Shown: one piece after another, positions 12,055 to 23,199 of the stretch | Layout of the letters: every line of letters starts with the position of its first letter | Numbering within the stretch: position 1 is the stretch's first letter | Assembly (NCBI GenBank): GCA_950022295.1 | Contig: OX465597.1 | Coordinates: 379,223,016 to 379,287,015, forward strand | Length of the DNA: 64,000 bases | DNA from: Bromus sterilis | Taxonomy: Eukaryota > Streptophyta > Magnoliopsida > Poales > Poaceae | Direction of reading: 5' to 3' | The notes under the pieces: generated by a model | Told to the model about the DNA's origin: nothing | Seen by the model: only the letters and a program-made list of their open reading frames with translations | Databases searched by the model: none | Position numbers and translations under genes: made by a program

Positions 12055-14184
12055 TGTTGGGAAACGTAGTAGAAAACAAAAAAATTCGGCCTACGAATCA
12101 AGAACCCAAGATCATCCAAGAAGATTGCATACAAGGTTTTAGGTCATGGCTCACCAACCGATGTAGCGGAAGTAGAGTTGGTGAAGCTCGTGGATGTAGT
12201 GGAAGTAGATCTCGCAAGTTCTCCCACGAACAGTCCCTCGATCAATCCCACGAACAAGTCCCGCGATCTAGTCCCACGGACAAGTCCCATGAACAAGCTC
12301 CTCGAAGAAAGGTCGAAGGTACGACCCCTCCATTAGTATCCACACATCCCGTAGCAGCAATCCAGCAGCGCTCCGCCGTCCAGAGATGAACGCCACCGAG
12401 AAAACTAGAGGGAGAAAACCCTAACGGATTCCGATCTAGAACAGCGTCTAAACCGGGGTCTAATTGTGGAGCAACGGGGTTTAGAGGAGGGAGGGTGGCG
12501 CATAGGCCTTGGGGACAAGTTGTGCTGCGCCCCCCACCCCTCACCCACATTATATAGGTGGCCAAGAGGCCCTTGGGGCGCAATAAGGGGGGTGGGGAGT
12601 CCAACTTGGACTCCCAAACCTCCCAAACCTTCCCACCGGAAACCTGCCATATTGGAGAGTTGGACTTTCCACCTGGAGGGGGATTCCTTCCCCTTGGTGC
12701 GCCCCCCACCCCTTGGCCGGCCAGGGCAGCCTAGGTGGCTTGCCCCCCAAGGCTAGGGGCGCAGGGGAGTGGGTGGTACTGCCCGGAACCTTCTGGAACC
12801 TTCCATGACCTTCTAGAAGCTTCCAGGACCTTCCGGGACATACCGGGACCGTTTCGGGACATTCCGGACACTTCTGAAGCACTTGCAGGACCTTCCGAGA
12901 CCGTTCTCGGACGTTCCGGAGCCATCCGGATAGTTTCCAAGACCATCCGAGTTACAGTTTAAGCCACCGGATGACCGCAAAGGTTGTCGGGACGCCCAGC
13001 GATTATCCGGAAACTATTCCGGTTGATCCAGGACTTCCCCAGTACCATTCTCATATGTTCCGGAACCACTTGGGACTACTCCAGAGTGATCTGGACATAA
13101 CCTTAAATACCCAGAACTACTTCTGGTGCCCTTATGAACAATTCCATAAATCTCCGGAACTACTTCCGGTACCCGTATGAACTATTCTGCTTTGCTTCCA
13201 CTAAACCTTCTACCATACTAGTATTCTAACAGACTACTGCTCGTTAAGTGTGTGACCCAATAGGTTCGGTATAATGCGGACATGACTCAGAACATCTTCC
13301 GGACATAGGTCAACAGCCTTTTGTCAATAGCCAATAATCAACAGCGGAGCCATGGACACCCATGTTGACTCCCGCACATATACGAAGAAACTTCGAGTGA
13401 ACCATTATGTTTATTCATGTACCATTCCCTTTGCTTCGTGATATATGACAAAGTTAGAGGAGAGATGTTTGGCACCCATGTGTAACAACTTCTTGATCAC
13501 AAGCCACTCATTATCCTCTTTGCTCGTTTGTCCATTTTCTCGTTATCGTATTCCGGTATCCCCGTGACTGAATCACAATGCGTCTGGCCAGACTATAATG
13601 GATACCGTCATACCGAGTGGGCCCGAAGTGAATATCTTCTTCATTGTGAAGGAGCAAATCCCATTCTTGAACTATCACAGTCACTAGCCACACCATTTGA
13701 CATACCCAGAACTTATTTTACTACTTCCCATTTACGGGAGGATTCATCTAAGAACCAAAGCATGTCTTCCTGTGTGAAGCAACTCGATACTCTCATGGTC
13801 TAAGGAATTACGTATATGATAACATTTCATGATATGACTTATAACGTAGTTACGATGTGATCTCTAAGTATATCATTCAATACTGGGGTCGGTTCAACAT
13901 CATTGTTCTGCTAACAATATGTTCCCATTGCTACTGACATCCTTGTTACAAGAACAATGTCCATGATTAAGAAAACGTAATTATCAGTTAGCACATGAGC
14001 TGGTCTTAGAGGCTAAACCAGGAACTCTTGGTGTTTACATTTCCACACATGCAAATGAGTTTTTTTCTGAATCTCACAGTCAGGGTCATTGCAATTATAG
14101 CACAGAAATATAAACATTAATTACGAACGTGGAAATATATATATAATAACATTTTATTATTGCCTCTAGGGCATATTTCCAACA
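12055..14184 (-). repeat. 5' LTR of the copia element
   Basis: 2130 bp, same length and ends as 4876-7005, with about 21 substitutions and no indels noticed. The differences are mostly transitions. Confidence 0.95.
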
Positions 14185-14189
14185 TTTGC

Positions 14190-15448
14190 TACAAGAATTT
14201 TATAAGGAGAGGTCCTACACAGGTCTAGCGAATGGAAGAGAATATGAATTAGCCTGTAATGCTCTCCCATCTGAATCCTGACGTGTAATTACATATTTTT
14301 CTCTCTGAAGTCTGTTGTAAATAGCTTTTTCCAGGTACATCTTAAAAATACCAATAAAATAAAATAGGCTAGCTTTTGTCCACCATAGTTCTCTTAAAAA
14401 GTTAATCCTATGCACTACTCATTTCCATGATCCAAGAACCACGGCCAGAAAATGTGCTAAAAATTAGAAGAGTGGCGATGTACTCTATTCAGCGATAACT
14501 TAATTGAATCCACAAAGTAGCATGTCGTGCAGGAAATGTACGAATCTTAGAAGGTCAATGTGTCCAACGACTTGCAATGATCAGACTCAATCAGATATCC
14601 GTACAATTCAATGTCTCGTGCTCTGTCCCTCCTATGGAGATTCGAGGCGTTTTCGGTTTGACTGGTAGATGGCGTCGAATCGATGGCTCAACTTTAGCGT
14701 AGGATATTTTTTCTTGAAATTATTTTTTTGTGAACAAAGGCCTCCTTGTCACTAGAAGGACCCGCAACTTACAAAAGTTGGGCTCTCCATAGTTGAAACC
14801 AATGGTTGCTTTCTGTACCCTAAAAAGGTACCGTAGTTGCTTTCTGGAGTTATTACTTTCTTGTAAAGAAAATTGTGCACGTACACAGAATTGTATAGTG
14901 ATATGGAGTCGCCCGCATTTTGTATTTTGTCTTTCCCTTTTAGTTGGCAAAATCGGATCGCCCTTGACGACGAATCAACGCGAGAGAGCATGTGTTGCGT
15001 AGTTTCGATGTTATGCGTGAAGTGCATGAACAACTATGGGCTCAAAACATTTTACCACTTTATATTTCTCACAAACACCCCACACCCTCTCTTTTACGTA
15101 TTGATTATCTCTTTCTCTCATTTCTGATAATTTATCCGTGCCGTTTTTTTTTCACACCATTATTTGTAAAACCGTCTCTACTGCCGCACGCATCAGCGGA
15201 CCTTTTTCTTAGGGGACGCAGCACCAGCGGACCTGATAATATATGTGGCTGACTAGGCCGTGTGGCCCGTCCAGCTTTTTTAAGGAAAATAAAAAACTAC
15301 AGAATGGCCTAGCCCATGAATACACAACACACCACACAAGACCTGAATTTAGCTCGGGCCGCCCAGATTTCTATTTGTAGCCCCGCTGCTGGCCCCACCT
15401 GTATTGTGTTACTACCAAATATATCATGTTTATTTTGGCAAGTTGGTA
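14190..15448. other. Intergenic sequence upstream of the oxygenase-like gene
   Basis: Short ORFs on both strands (14215-14415, 14720-15033, 14793-15252) are conserved in unit 2 only to the degree of the surrounding DNA and have no recognisable domain. I see no gene. It starts where the - strand LINE is 5'-truncated. Confidence 0.6.
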
Positions 15449-15525
15449 CTACCTCTGTCCAATAATATAGTATCGTTTTTTGATCTATACTAGCTTAAAA
15501 AACGCTACTACATTATGAGACGAAG
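15449..15525. mobile_element. Stowaway-type MITE
   Basis: A 77-bp near-palindrome beginning 'ctacctctgtcc' and ending 'gagacgaag', with centre 'cgttttttgatc...ttaaaaaacgc', flanked by 'ta' on both sides (15447-15448 and 15526-15527). This is the Tc1/mariner-related Stowaway layout common in Triticeae. It lies about 1.1 kb upstream of the gene. Confidence 0.85.
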
Positions 15526-15554
15526 TAAGTGCCAATAAAATCTAATTAAATTAA

Positions 15555-15667
15555 AATATTTTGTGAGATCCCTACCAAAGAAAATTAATATTTTGTGAGA
15601 TCCCTACCAAAGAAAAATAATATTTTGTGAGATCCCTACCAAAGAAATATAATGTTTTGTGAGATCT
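15555..15667. repeat. 32-bp minisatellite, about 3.5 copies
   Basis: The unit 'aatattttgtgagatccc' plus 'taccaaagaaaat' starts at 15555, 15587 and 15619, with a partial fourth copy at 15651. Copy number is the same in unit 2. Confidence 0.95.
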
Positions 15668-16540
15668 CCCATTAACATATCCATATCCCCCATACAACAT
15701 GAACGAAAAAAAAATAAGACTCAGTTGAGTACGGTGTTTCTGTAAGGTCCTGCATCAAACCTACCCTGACACGCCCGAACATTGTTTGAATTCTCCCACA
15801 AAGCGAAAGCAAAACTGAAGAAAAAAATGCTCTTACGTTCATCGCTGCATTTTTAACGAGGACCGTCAGCAGTATCTCAACTCTGACACGACAAAGTGGC
15901 CATTCTGTTTCAGTTGCCAACAAAGCACGAACAACAATATGACAGTACTTCTAAAGAGGTGTATACTAAACCTAAAAAAAAAAAGGTCTATTCTAGTATG
16001 GTAGTACAACATGTCCAACCAGTTCGTACGTGCTACACAAAAATACGTAGTACAGTCTACATATTTGATCTAATCGAAACGACAAAGTAGCGTGTCGTGC
16101 AGGAATTGTATGGATCACAGAATGCCATTGTGTCCAGCAGTGATAAGGATCGACGGCTCAGCTTCAGCGTTGTGTGTGTGTGTGCGCATCCGACGGGCTA
16201 CAGCTGCAGGGGTGGACTCACTGTCCACAGCTCACGCCAGCGATTGCCCTTTCTGCAATTATGACTGTACTTTCTCGCAGGGGCCAGGTGGCGCACGTAC
16301 TACTCCGAAATTTGCAGCGCGCGTTATTTTTCGCTCCCAAAAATATCATGCTGTTTTTGGGTGCTAATCAAAATCAAATCTCGTTAGCATCTAAATAATC
16401 ATTAGGATATTTTCTAAGATCTTATCCAATTAAAGCATTTATTACGTCCCCGTGGCATCACGAAAGGAGAAAAAACCCCTAAACGGAATTCGTCAACTCG
16501 ACTGGCCCACCGCACGCCCAGCCCAGGCGAGGACCCGAGG

Positions 16541-16550
16541 CTATAAATAC
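16541..16550 (+). promoter_or_regulatory. TATA box of the oxygenase-like gene, unit 1
   Basis: 'ctataaatac' lies 102 bases upstream of the ATG in a GC-rich stretch and is followed by a CA-rich leader. Unit 2 has the same box. Confidence 0.75.
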
Positions 16551-16651
16551 CGCCTGCACGCACACGCTCAGAGCACCAACCTGCACTCCCAACACTCCCA
16601 CCCACACACACCAGTCTCCGGCCGTCTCCCCTCCACCTCCACCGGACTCCA

Positions 16652-18730
16652 ATGGCCGCCTCCCCCAACTCCCCCTCCATCGCCTTCGGTTCCATCCCAG
16701 CCACACCTCGCTCCACCCCCATGGTCGACTCCCCCAACTCCCCATCCCTTGTCTTCGGTTCCTTTCCTGAAGTTATCTCCGACGAAACCATGTCCCCCGT
16801 CGCTCCCCCGCCCACGCCTTCCGACCACAAGCCGCTCGCCGCCGACCAAGACGCGCTCTTCACTTTGCTAGACCAAGCCATCCTCTCCTCCTCGTCGGTT
16901 CCCACCCTTCGCTTAGGCACTACCTCCCTCATCAAAACCCGTCCGCCCGCGCCGCCGGTCCCGGTTGTCTCTCTTGAATCCCCTGACATTGACGCCCTCC
17001 GCGCCGCCGCTGCCGAGGTGGGCTACTTCCACCTCGCCGGACATGGCATCCCTTCCCAGCTGCCTTCCTCTGCCCTCGCTGAGCTATCTCGCATCGACGC
17101 GCCTGCGCTGCTCGCTTCCACTATTTCTGCGCTGCTGGGGTTCTCTGTTGGGGATGAAAAGGCTGACGGCGGCGTTGAACCCGTCATGGTGTTCGACGTC
17201 GACGATGGGGGGATGGACGCGTTCCCGGCGGTGGCCGAGTACGCGCGGATGATGAGGGGCTTGGGTTTGAAGGTGGTGGAGCTGCTTTATGGGTGCCCCG
17301 GGGTGTGTTTCGGAGAGGAACCGTTCGCGGAGCGGGTGAGGAACGCCAAGTGCCTGGCTTGGGTCTCCAAGGTGGGCTCCGGTGAGCCGGAGGAGCCTCC
17401 GGCCGCCGGGCACGCAAAGGCATACCCGTACGTCGTGGGACTCCATTGCCAGTGGGAGCAGAAGGCCAGTGCGTCCAGCTGGGTGATGGACGACGGCGGC
17501 GAGTGGAAGGCCGTAGGCGGGAGCGATGGAGCACTGCTGGTCACCATCGGTGACATTGCTCAGGTATGGCTTGTTGTGAATCCAAGATTGACTTAGTTTT
17601 CTTTCATGGCGAAATGTATTGACTGTGTTTAATTGCTTGTTCCATCTGATGATGGATAGCATTATTATATATTTCAATGTTTCTAAAAAAAGGATAACAT
17701 TAGTCTATAGATATGTGCAGGCTCCTACAATTGTTCATTACATCTATTTTTTAGTCTATTGCTCATTCCATCTGCAATGTGTAACAAGGGTATGTTTGGG
17801 TTGAGCCCATTTGGCACTACCAAAATTTTAGCATGACCAAAATTTTGATATGACAGCATGCTTGAATGTTGTGCCTAGCTAGTACTTGCAAAAAGTTGGA
17901 AAATTGCTGGTCTCCATATCCAAATGATCTACGTGCATGCATATTCGCGCGCAACTTGGTCGCCGAATTATTGGCGAATGATTTGTCCGCCGTCATTTTT
18001 CCCGCGCTGGTCAAAATTAGGTGGAGTTATGCAACGGTCGGGGTGGCGAAACAAAATCGAAGCCTAAAATGGAAACTTTTAAATGTCAATTAAAAAATAC
18101 ATATATCTTATTTTGCTTCATACAATGCTTGTGCCAGCTATTTCATTGTTATTAATGTGATTATGTACTGTACCAAAGAATGACAATTGAATTGGTATTA
18201 AATGTCTTTCCAAAGAAAATATGATTTTATTTGGTAGTAGCCAAGAAGATATGGGATTCTAAGTAGTTTTTGCATCACCTACTCAACCTGAAGAGTCATC
18301 TAATTAAGCCTACTCAATGATTGGTCACCACTAGGTTGAAAATCATATACTAGAAAAATTCTCATATTTTGAAAACACAAAATAGAGTGATCATCATATT
18401 ATTTTTGCTGAAAAGTGACTTTTAATCAATCTTTATGCAATATCAGTGACACTCATTCTGATGTCGTGCTTGTTTTGTGATGTGTTTCAGGTGTGGAGCA
18501 ATGGCAAGCTGAAGAAGGTGAGAGGGGTGCCTCGCCCCACTTCAGTCCCCAGCGGCGACTGCAACGCCGGGGAGCCAGCAGGCCGCCTGTCCATCACCGT
18601 GCTGATCACACTGCCTGTGGACACTGTCGTCTCGCCGCTGCTGCCGCGGTCCGATGCTGGTGAAGATGATGAAGAGGAGTACCATGAGCTGCTTCAGTTC
18701 GAACATCCGCTTGCCCAGTACCGGATATGA
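16652..18730 (+). CDS. 2OG-Fe(II) oxygenase-fold protein lacking metal ligands, copy 1
   Basis: Two exons, 16652-17563 and 18491-18730, joined in phase 0 through a 927-bp gt...ag intron (acceptor 'gtttcag'), give 383 residues. Residues 1-100 are Ser/Pro-rich and probably disordered. Residues 103-150 resemble the N-terminal dioxygenase segment ('PVVSLES', 'GYFHLAGHGIP'). Residues 230-345 resemble the jelly-roll core: 'GALLVTIGDIAQVWSNGKLK' matches the usual 'GdxlqvlSNGryks' strand and 'RLS' (336-338) matches the 2-oxoglutarate-binding RxS. The iron ligands are missing: the expected HxD reads H265-C-Q267, and the distal His position reads Gly316. The protein is therefore probably not an Fe(II) dioxygenase; a regulatory or binding role is inference. 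The start has TATA 102 bp upstream and is conserved in copy 2. The C-terminus is acidic (350-372). Confidence 0.87.
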
Positions 18731-18928
18731 TGAAGTTTTCTCTTTGACGGGACTAAGATATGATGGAGTTCGTTTGTGATTTCTCTCTAGCTCTGGATTT
18801 TGGTTAACCATGTTCGATTCGTTATAGCTGGACCACAGATGTCATGTGGTTGTTCGTTCTGTAGTGACTTCGTTTGCTGGTGTTTGATCGCGTTGGCTTT
18901 GTTATCTTAAAATTTTGGTGTTGGTCTG

Positions 18929-18934
18929 AATAAA
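18929..18934 (+). terminator. Possible poly(A) signal of copy 1
   Basis: 'aataaa' about 200 bases after the stop codon; other AT-rich signals occur nearby, so this is only a candidate. Confidence 0.35.
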
Positions 18935-19386
18935 TTTGGTTAAACCTTTTATTATCAAATATAGTTATGGTTTGTTTTTATCAAATAAAAGTATTGAGCA
19001 AGTATTATTTTCCTTGTGTTTGCAGGCGAATTAACTCTGTTTTTGTAGATGGAATTGGAAGAATTTTTTTCATTTAAAAGTGGGAGTCTCTAATTCATTT
19101 TATTTTTTTACACTGATAACAATACGAAAAGCTTCTAATGTGCTGAATTAAAACAGATAGAAGACTCAGGACAAGCCTTAGAATAGAAAGCTACAAGGAA
19201 TTGACAATATATGAAGCATAAAGAGCAAGTATTTGAGAGGCTCCACGAAAAAGCAAAAGCAAATCTTCCTTAGTTTGTTTCCTCCCAACCAAGAAACAAT
19301 GCTCTAAAAGACTAAAACCCTTAAAGTTGAAATTATTACTCTCAGGTCAAATATTCCAGCTCATAATACAATTTCATCAAATAATA

Positions 19387-19905
19387 AAGGTCGAGAGAAA
19401 GTAGCCTTTGGTTTGCTCGATTACATAAATCCGCAAGGTATTCGAAGACCATTGGATATTATATTTAGACAAAAAAATGTTGTTGAATGTAAATAAAAAA
19501 ATAAATGCTCAAGGATCTCTTCTGAAGCAATGTAATTGATAGCATAGCTAATATAATATAAAAGATAAAAAATGTGAATCCGACTAATCTCCACCGTCAC
19601 TCTATAAATCAACGACTTAGATTATATTAGATATGCTACAAGGAGTTAATAAGGTTGAGAGAAAGTAGCCTTGGTTTGCTCGATTACATGAATCTGCAAC
19701 GTATTCGGAGACCATTGGATATTAACATTAGACCAACAATTGTTGTTAAATGTAAATAAAAAAGTAAATGCGCAAGGATCTCTTCTGAAGTAATGTAATT
19801 AATAGCATACCCAATATAAAATAAAAAGATAAAAAATGGAGACCCAACTAATCTCAGCCATCAGAGACCCTATCAATCAACGACTTAGATTGCTCCAATA
19901 TTGAG
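19387..19905. repeat. Two tandem copies of a 264-bp AT-rich sequence
   Basis: Copies start at 19387 ('aaggtcgagagaaagtagcc') and 19651 ('aaggttgagagaaagtagcc') and share 'tattcg-agaccattggatatt', 'ggatctcttctgaag' and 'atcaacgacttagatt'. They are roughly 85% similar by eye. They lie between exon 2 and its downstream duplicate, so this tandem repeat predates the segmental duplication, which copied it to 31743-32263. Confidence 0.85.
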
Positions 19906-20965
19906 CACCCAAAATATTTAGTGTGAAATTGATAGCGCACCTAATATAAACGTTAGCATTAATTGACTACTTGACATTGCACATACTAACCAGGCCAGGG
20001 TTGATCCGTCCACTATGTGGTTGAAATAGCTCTTGAATTTGTTATGGCAATATTCATAGACGATGTAAGCATTATTTAAAGCTTAACGAAGTTACCCATG
20101 ATGGCATTTTGTTCAAAAAAATATCCATTTCGCATACATGATTACTGGTAGTTGATTTATGATTCGCCAATCAACATAATTTTTAACCTAGGCAAAGTAC
20201 TTCCGCCTATGAAAAGATTGGATAGAACAATTTATATAGTATAAAATCTAAGTATTGAGCAAATGAGAATATTATTTTCCTTATGTTTGCTTGCAAATTA
20301 AGTCTGTTTTTTGTAGATGGAATTCGAAGCATTTCATTTTAAAGTGCTAAATTTATTTTATTTTTGATACTGATAACAGTAGGAAAGGCTTCTACTGTGT
20401 TGCTGCATTAAAACAAATAGAAGAATTAGAACTTAGGACAAGCCTTATAAAAGAAAGCTACAAGGAGTTGACAATATATGAAATATAAAGAGCAAGTTCT
20501 TGAGAAGACCGGAAGGTAACGGCGGCAGCGAGAGACTGGATGTGAAGAAGCCTGTGTGTCGGGAGTTCAGTGAATTGCAGCAGTAGCCTTGGTAAGCGGG
20601 GTGACAATACAGGTGGACTGCATTTTTGGCGGTGCTCTTTGCGTATCGAGCCATGATTCTCAGGGTGAAAACTCAAGGTGTAGCCTTTATTGGTTGTACC
20701 TATCAATGGCCTTCCTGAAGGCATTGTTTTGAAAAGTTTCTTCGGGTGAAAAACCAAGATCTTTGATCGGGCGATGACAACGCTTGTGCATTTTTTTTCT
20801 TGAAGGTGTTGCCTTTGGAGAGCCTAGGGTGCAGTACATCTCGTATTTTGAAAACACAGAGTAGAGTAATCATCATATTATTTTTGCTGGAAAGTGACTT
20901 TTAATCAATCTTTATGCAGTAGCAGTGTCATTTTGATGTCGTGCTTCTTTTGTGATGTCTTCTAG

Positions 20966-21145
20966 GTGTGGAGCAATGGCAAGCTGAAGAAGGTGAGAGG
21001 GGTAGCTCGCCCCACTTCTGCCCCCAGAGGCCACGGCAGCGCCGGGGAGCCAGCAGGCCGCCTCTCCATCACCGTGCTGATCACACTGCCCGTGGACACA
21101 GTCGTCTCGCCATTGCTGCCGTGCGATGCTGGTGAAGAGGACTAA
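20966..21145 (+). pseudogene. Duplicate of exon 2 with intact splice acceptor, unit 1
   Basis: Starting after 'gtcttctag' (acceptor), the frame matches exon 2 for 59 codons: 'VWSNGKLKKVRGV', 'AGEPAGRLSITVLIT' and 'LPVDTVVSPLL' are retained, and it stops at TAA 21143-21145, about 20 codons earlier than exon 2. The preceding 120 bases also match the end of the intron and the following bases match the 3' flank, so the copy arose by local duplication. It is open in unit 1. Whether it is a dead remnant or an alternative last exon cannot be decided from sequence. Confidence 0.8.
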
Positions 21146-21382
21146 CATGAGCAGCTTCAGTTCAAAGATCCGCTTGCCCAGTATCGGATATGATGAAGTT
21201 TTCTCTTTAACGGGACAAGGATATGATCATATGATGGAGTTCTTTGGTGATTGCTCTCTGGCTTTGGCTTTTTGGTAGCCCTGTTCGATTCTTTATAGCT
21301 GGACCGTAGATGTCATGTTGTTATTCATTCTATAGTGACTTCGTTTGTTCGTGTTTGATCGCGTTGGCTTTATTATCTTAAA

Positions 21383-21604
21383 GGGAAACGTTTGGGAACG
21401 GCCGACCAGCCCAGATTTCGGCCGGTCGCCTTCCTCACGCGCCCGCCTACGTGCGCAACGTAGCTCTCCTGCGCGAATGGATCTGCCGCCTTCCAGCGTT
21501 TCAGCCCCTGCCGTTGGCCCCCGCGCCCTACCGCAAGCATCAAATCCGCCATGGCCATGACTCGAGGAGCTCGTCGCCGTGCTTCTGGGACCTTGCCGGC
21601 GTCC
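21383..21604. mobile_element. Left end of a Mutator-like element cut by the duplication junction
   Basis: It begins 'gggaaacgtttgggaacgg' after 'atcttaaa', exactly as the complete copy at 34024. Homology stops at about 21604. The right part is missing because unit 2 begins here. Confidence 0.85.
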
Positions 21605-22588
21605 CTTCTCGGGTGGTCGGACCTGTCCGGTCCGGTGAGGAGGCTGGGTGGCTGGAGGCGTCTGGTGGAGGTGCTTGGTTGGCTTGTGGCAGAGGAGATC
21701 CGTGGTGGACTGCAAGGTCTGGGCGTCGCCAGGTCCGACGTGGATGGCTCTGGCTCTGCCCTGGCCGACCATGGTGCGCGGTGGTCGCCCTCCGGGTGCG
21801 GTGGAGGTGGTGCGGGTCGGATCTGTGCTGGTCTGACCGGCTTGGTGGTGGAGTATACTATGATGCGTATTGCGATCCTTCCAGTTATAGTGGTTGACAT
21901 GCTTGACTGTTCCGGAGGCATTGGGTTCTTCGATCTAGGTCGGGAGAAATCCCTGCTTCAGGCTGAGGCGGACAACGGCGACGCCTGCGGGTGCCTCTTC
22001 CTTCATGAAGGCGTTGTCTTGACCCAGATCGAACTCCCGTCCTCGAGCTCGGGGGAATCCCTATGGTCCAGTCTTCGGACCAGGCGGTGGCGGCGTCATG
22101 ACGTCGTTCTCTTGTTGAAGGCGCCGTTTTGTTGCTCGAGGAGCCTCGATGGTGCGGCTTGAGTCAGGGTCAGTTGCTGCTCTAGGCGTGGGCTTCCTTG
22201 GCGCAATGTACACCATCGCAGGTGCTCTCTCGACAATGCCTTCTCTTGGTCCGTCCAGACCCTACCGTTCACTTGCCGACACTCTCTTGGCACAATGGGT
22301 GACAGTACGTTGGTATGTATGGTCTTTGGGTCTTGGTCTTGTGGTAGAGGTCTTGGCATTGGTTGTGACGCGGCTTGGTTGCCTTGTGGCTTGCCTCATC
22401 GCCATTGGCATGAGACTAGACTAGGGTAGCATGTATTATAGTAGACTGGGTGTGTGTGTGTGTGGTGGATGTGGTGGCTATGTCTGGTGACTAGCCGTTG
22501 TACTGGGCGAAAGGCTTTGTATCCGGCTTCTTTGCCGCTCCTTCTTTAATGTTATGATACGCATGTTTGTGCGTATTCGAGAAAAAAA
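21605..22588 (+). mobile_element. LINE 3' end, unit 2 copy
   Basis: Counterpart of 1-872 with about 110 more bases at the left. It ends in 'gcgtattcgagaaaaaaag'. The ORF at 21551-22162 reads from the Mutator-like remnant into this sequence across the junction and so cannot be an ancient gene. Confidence 0.5.
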
Positions 22589-23190
22589 GAAATATGTTGC
22601 GCTGAAGGGGAGATAACGAGTGCAGAACCTGAATGATCCACTCTTTACCCGTATTTAAGATGGCATCCACGTTTGGGATAGGCCAAACAACTTCCATGGT
22701 TTTGTAGAGCTCTCATGCTAGGGGACACTTACAAAAGGGGTGAAAATTATCCTCAACCTCCATTGCGCAAATCAGGCATAGCGCGGACACCTCCAAAGTT
22801 CGTTTATGATTGTTCTGCCAAGTTGGTAGAGAGTCAACAACCATCCGCCATGCAAAATTCTTCACCGTGGGAGGCACGTCCGATTTCCATATCAATGACC
22901 AGATTGATCTGGACCCATCTGAGGCAACACTCGAAGAAGTTTCGGATGATCGAGCTTGTTCCTCAACTTCCAGTCGGTATGCGCTACGCATAGAGAAGGC
23001 GCCAGATTTCTCGGGGGCCCAGGAAATAACGTCCATATCGAGGAACGGTGAGGCTCTAGTCTTTATGATTTCATGAATGTACAGAGGCAAAAAGATGGAG
23101 TTTAGAAGCGCCAAGTCCTATGAACCATATTCGGTGAGTAGTTCAACCACAAGACGCAACCGACATCTACCTTGAGAGCTCACAGGTTTG
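22589..23190 (-). pseudogene. LINE zf-RVT region, unit 2 copy
   Basis: Counterpart of 873-1486. A 6-base difference near 22710 ('acttacaaaagggg' against 'acttacaattacaaaagg') splits the frame differently from unit 1. Confidence 0.85.
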
Positions 23191-23199
23191 TATGAGAAA

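Larger units (their letters stand above)
4876..14184 (-). mobile_element. Complete non-autonomous copia LTR retrotransposon, 9.3 kb
   Basis: Two direct 2130-bp LTRs (4876-7005 and 12055-14184) flank a 5.05-kb interior. Target duplication 'tttgc' is at 4871-4875 and 14185-14189; unit 2 shows the uninterrupted site near 26540. On the - strand the LTR starts 'tgttggaaatatgccctag', the terminus shared by BARE/Angela/WIS-type Triticeae copia elements, and is preceded by the purine run 'caagtgggagac', so the element points left. The interior holds no intact gene, only decayed pol. The two LTRs differ at about 21 positions by eye (about 1%), so the insertion is young. Confidence 0.95.
1..21604. repeat. 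Tandem segmental duplication, unit 1 (left end outside window)
   Basis: Base 1 corresponds to base 21714, and the two sequences then run collinear through LINE, Mutator-like element, CACTA, gene and exon-2 remnant, with roughly 1-2% substitutions and small indels. Unit 1 is longer because of the 9.3-kb copia insertion at 4876-14184. Its right end is the junction near 21604, where the left part of a Mutator-like element stops and the sequence that starts unit 2 begins. By comparison with unit 2 the left end should lie about 109 bases before the window. Confidence 0.93.

Noticed and set aside
16414..16989. 191-codon - strand ORF over promoter and exon 1 (also 28770-29345)
   Set aside because: Antisense to the real start of the gene and GC-driven; no domain.
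17084..17677. 197-codon - strand ORF across exon 1 of the oxygenase-like gene (same at 29440-30033)
   Set aside because: Shadow frame caused by GC-rich third positions of the real exon; it runs into intron sequence and has no domain.
17790..18060. Possible MITE in the intron of the oxygenase-like gene ('gtatgtttgggttgagccc')
   Set aside because: It looks TE-like but I could not find matching inverted ends or a target duplication.
21551..22162. 203-codon + strand ORF
   Set aside because: It crosses the duplication junction between a Mutator-like remnant and a LINE 3' region, so it is a new chance frame.
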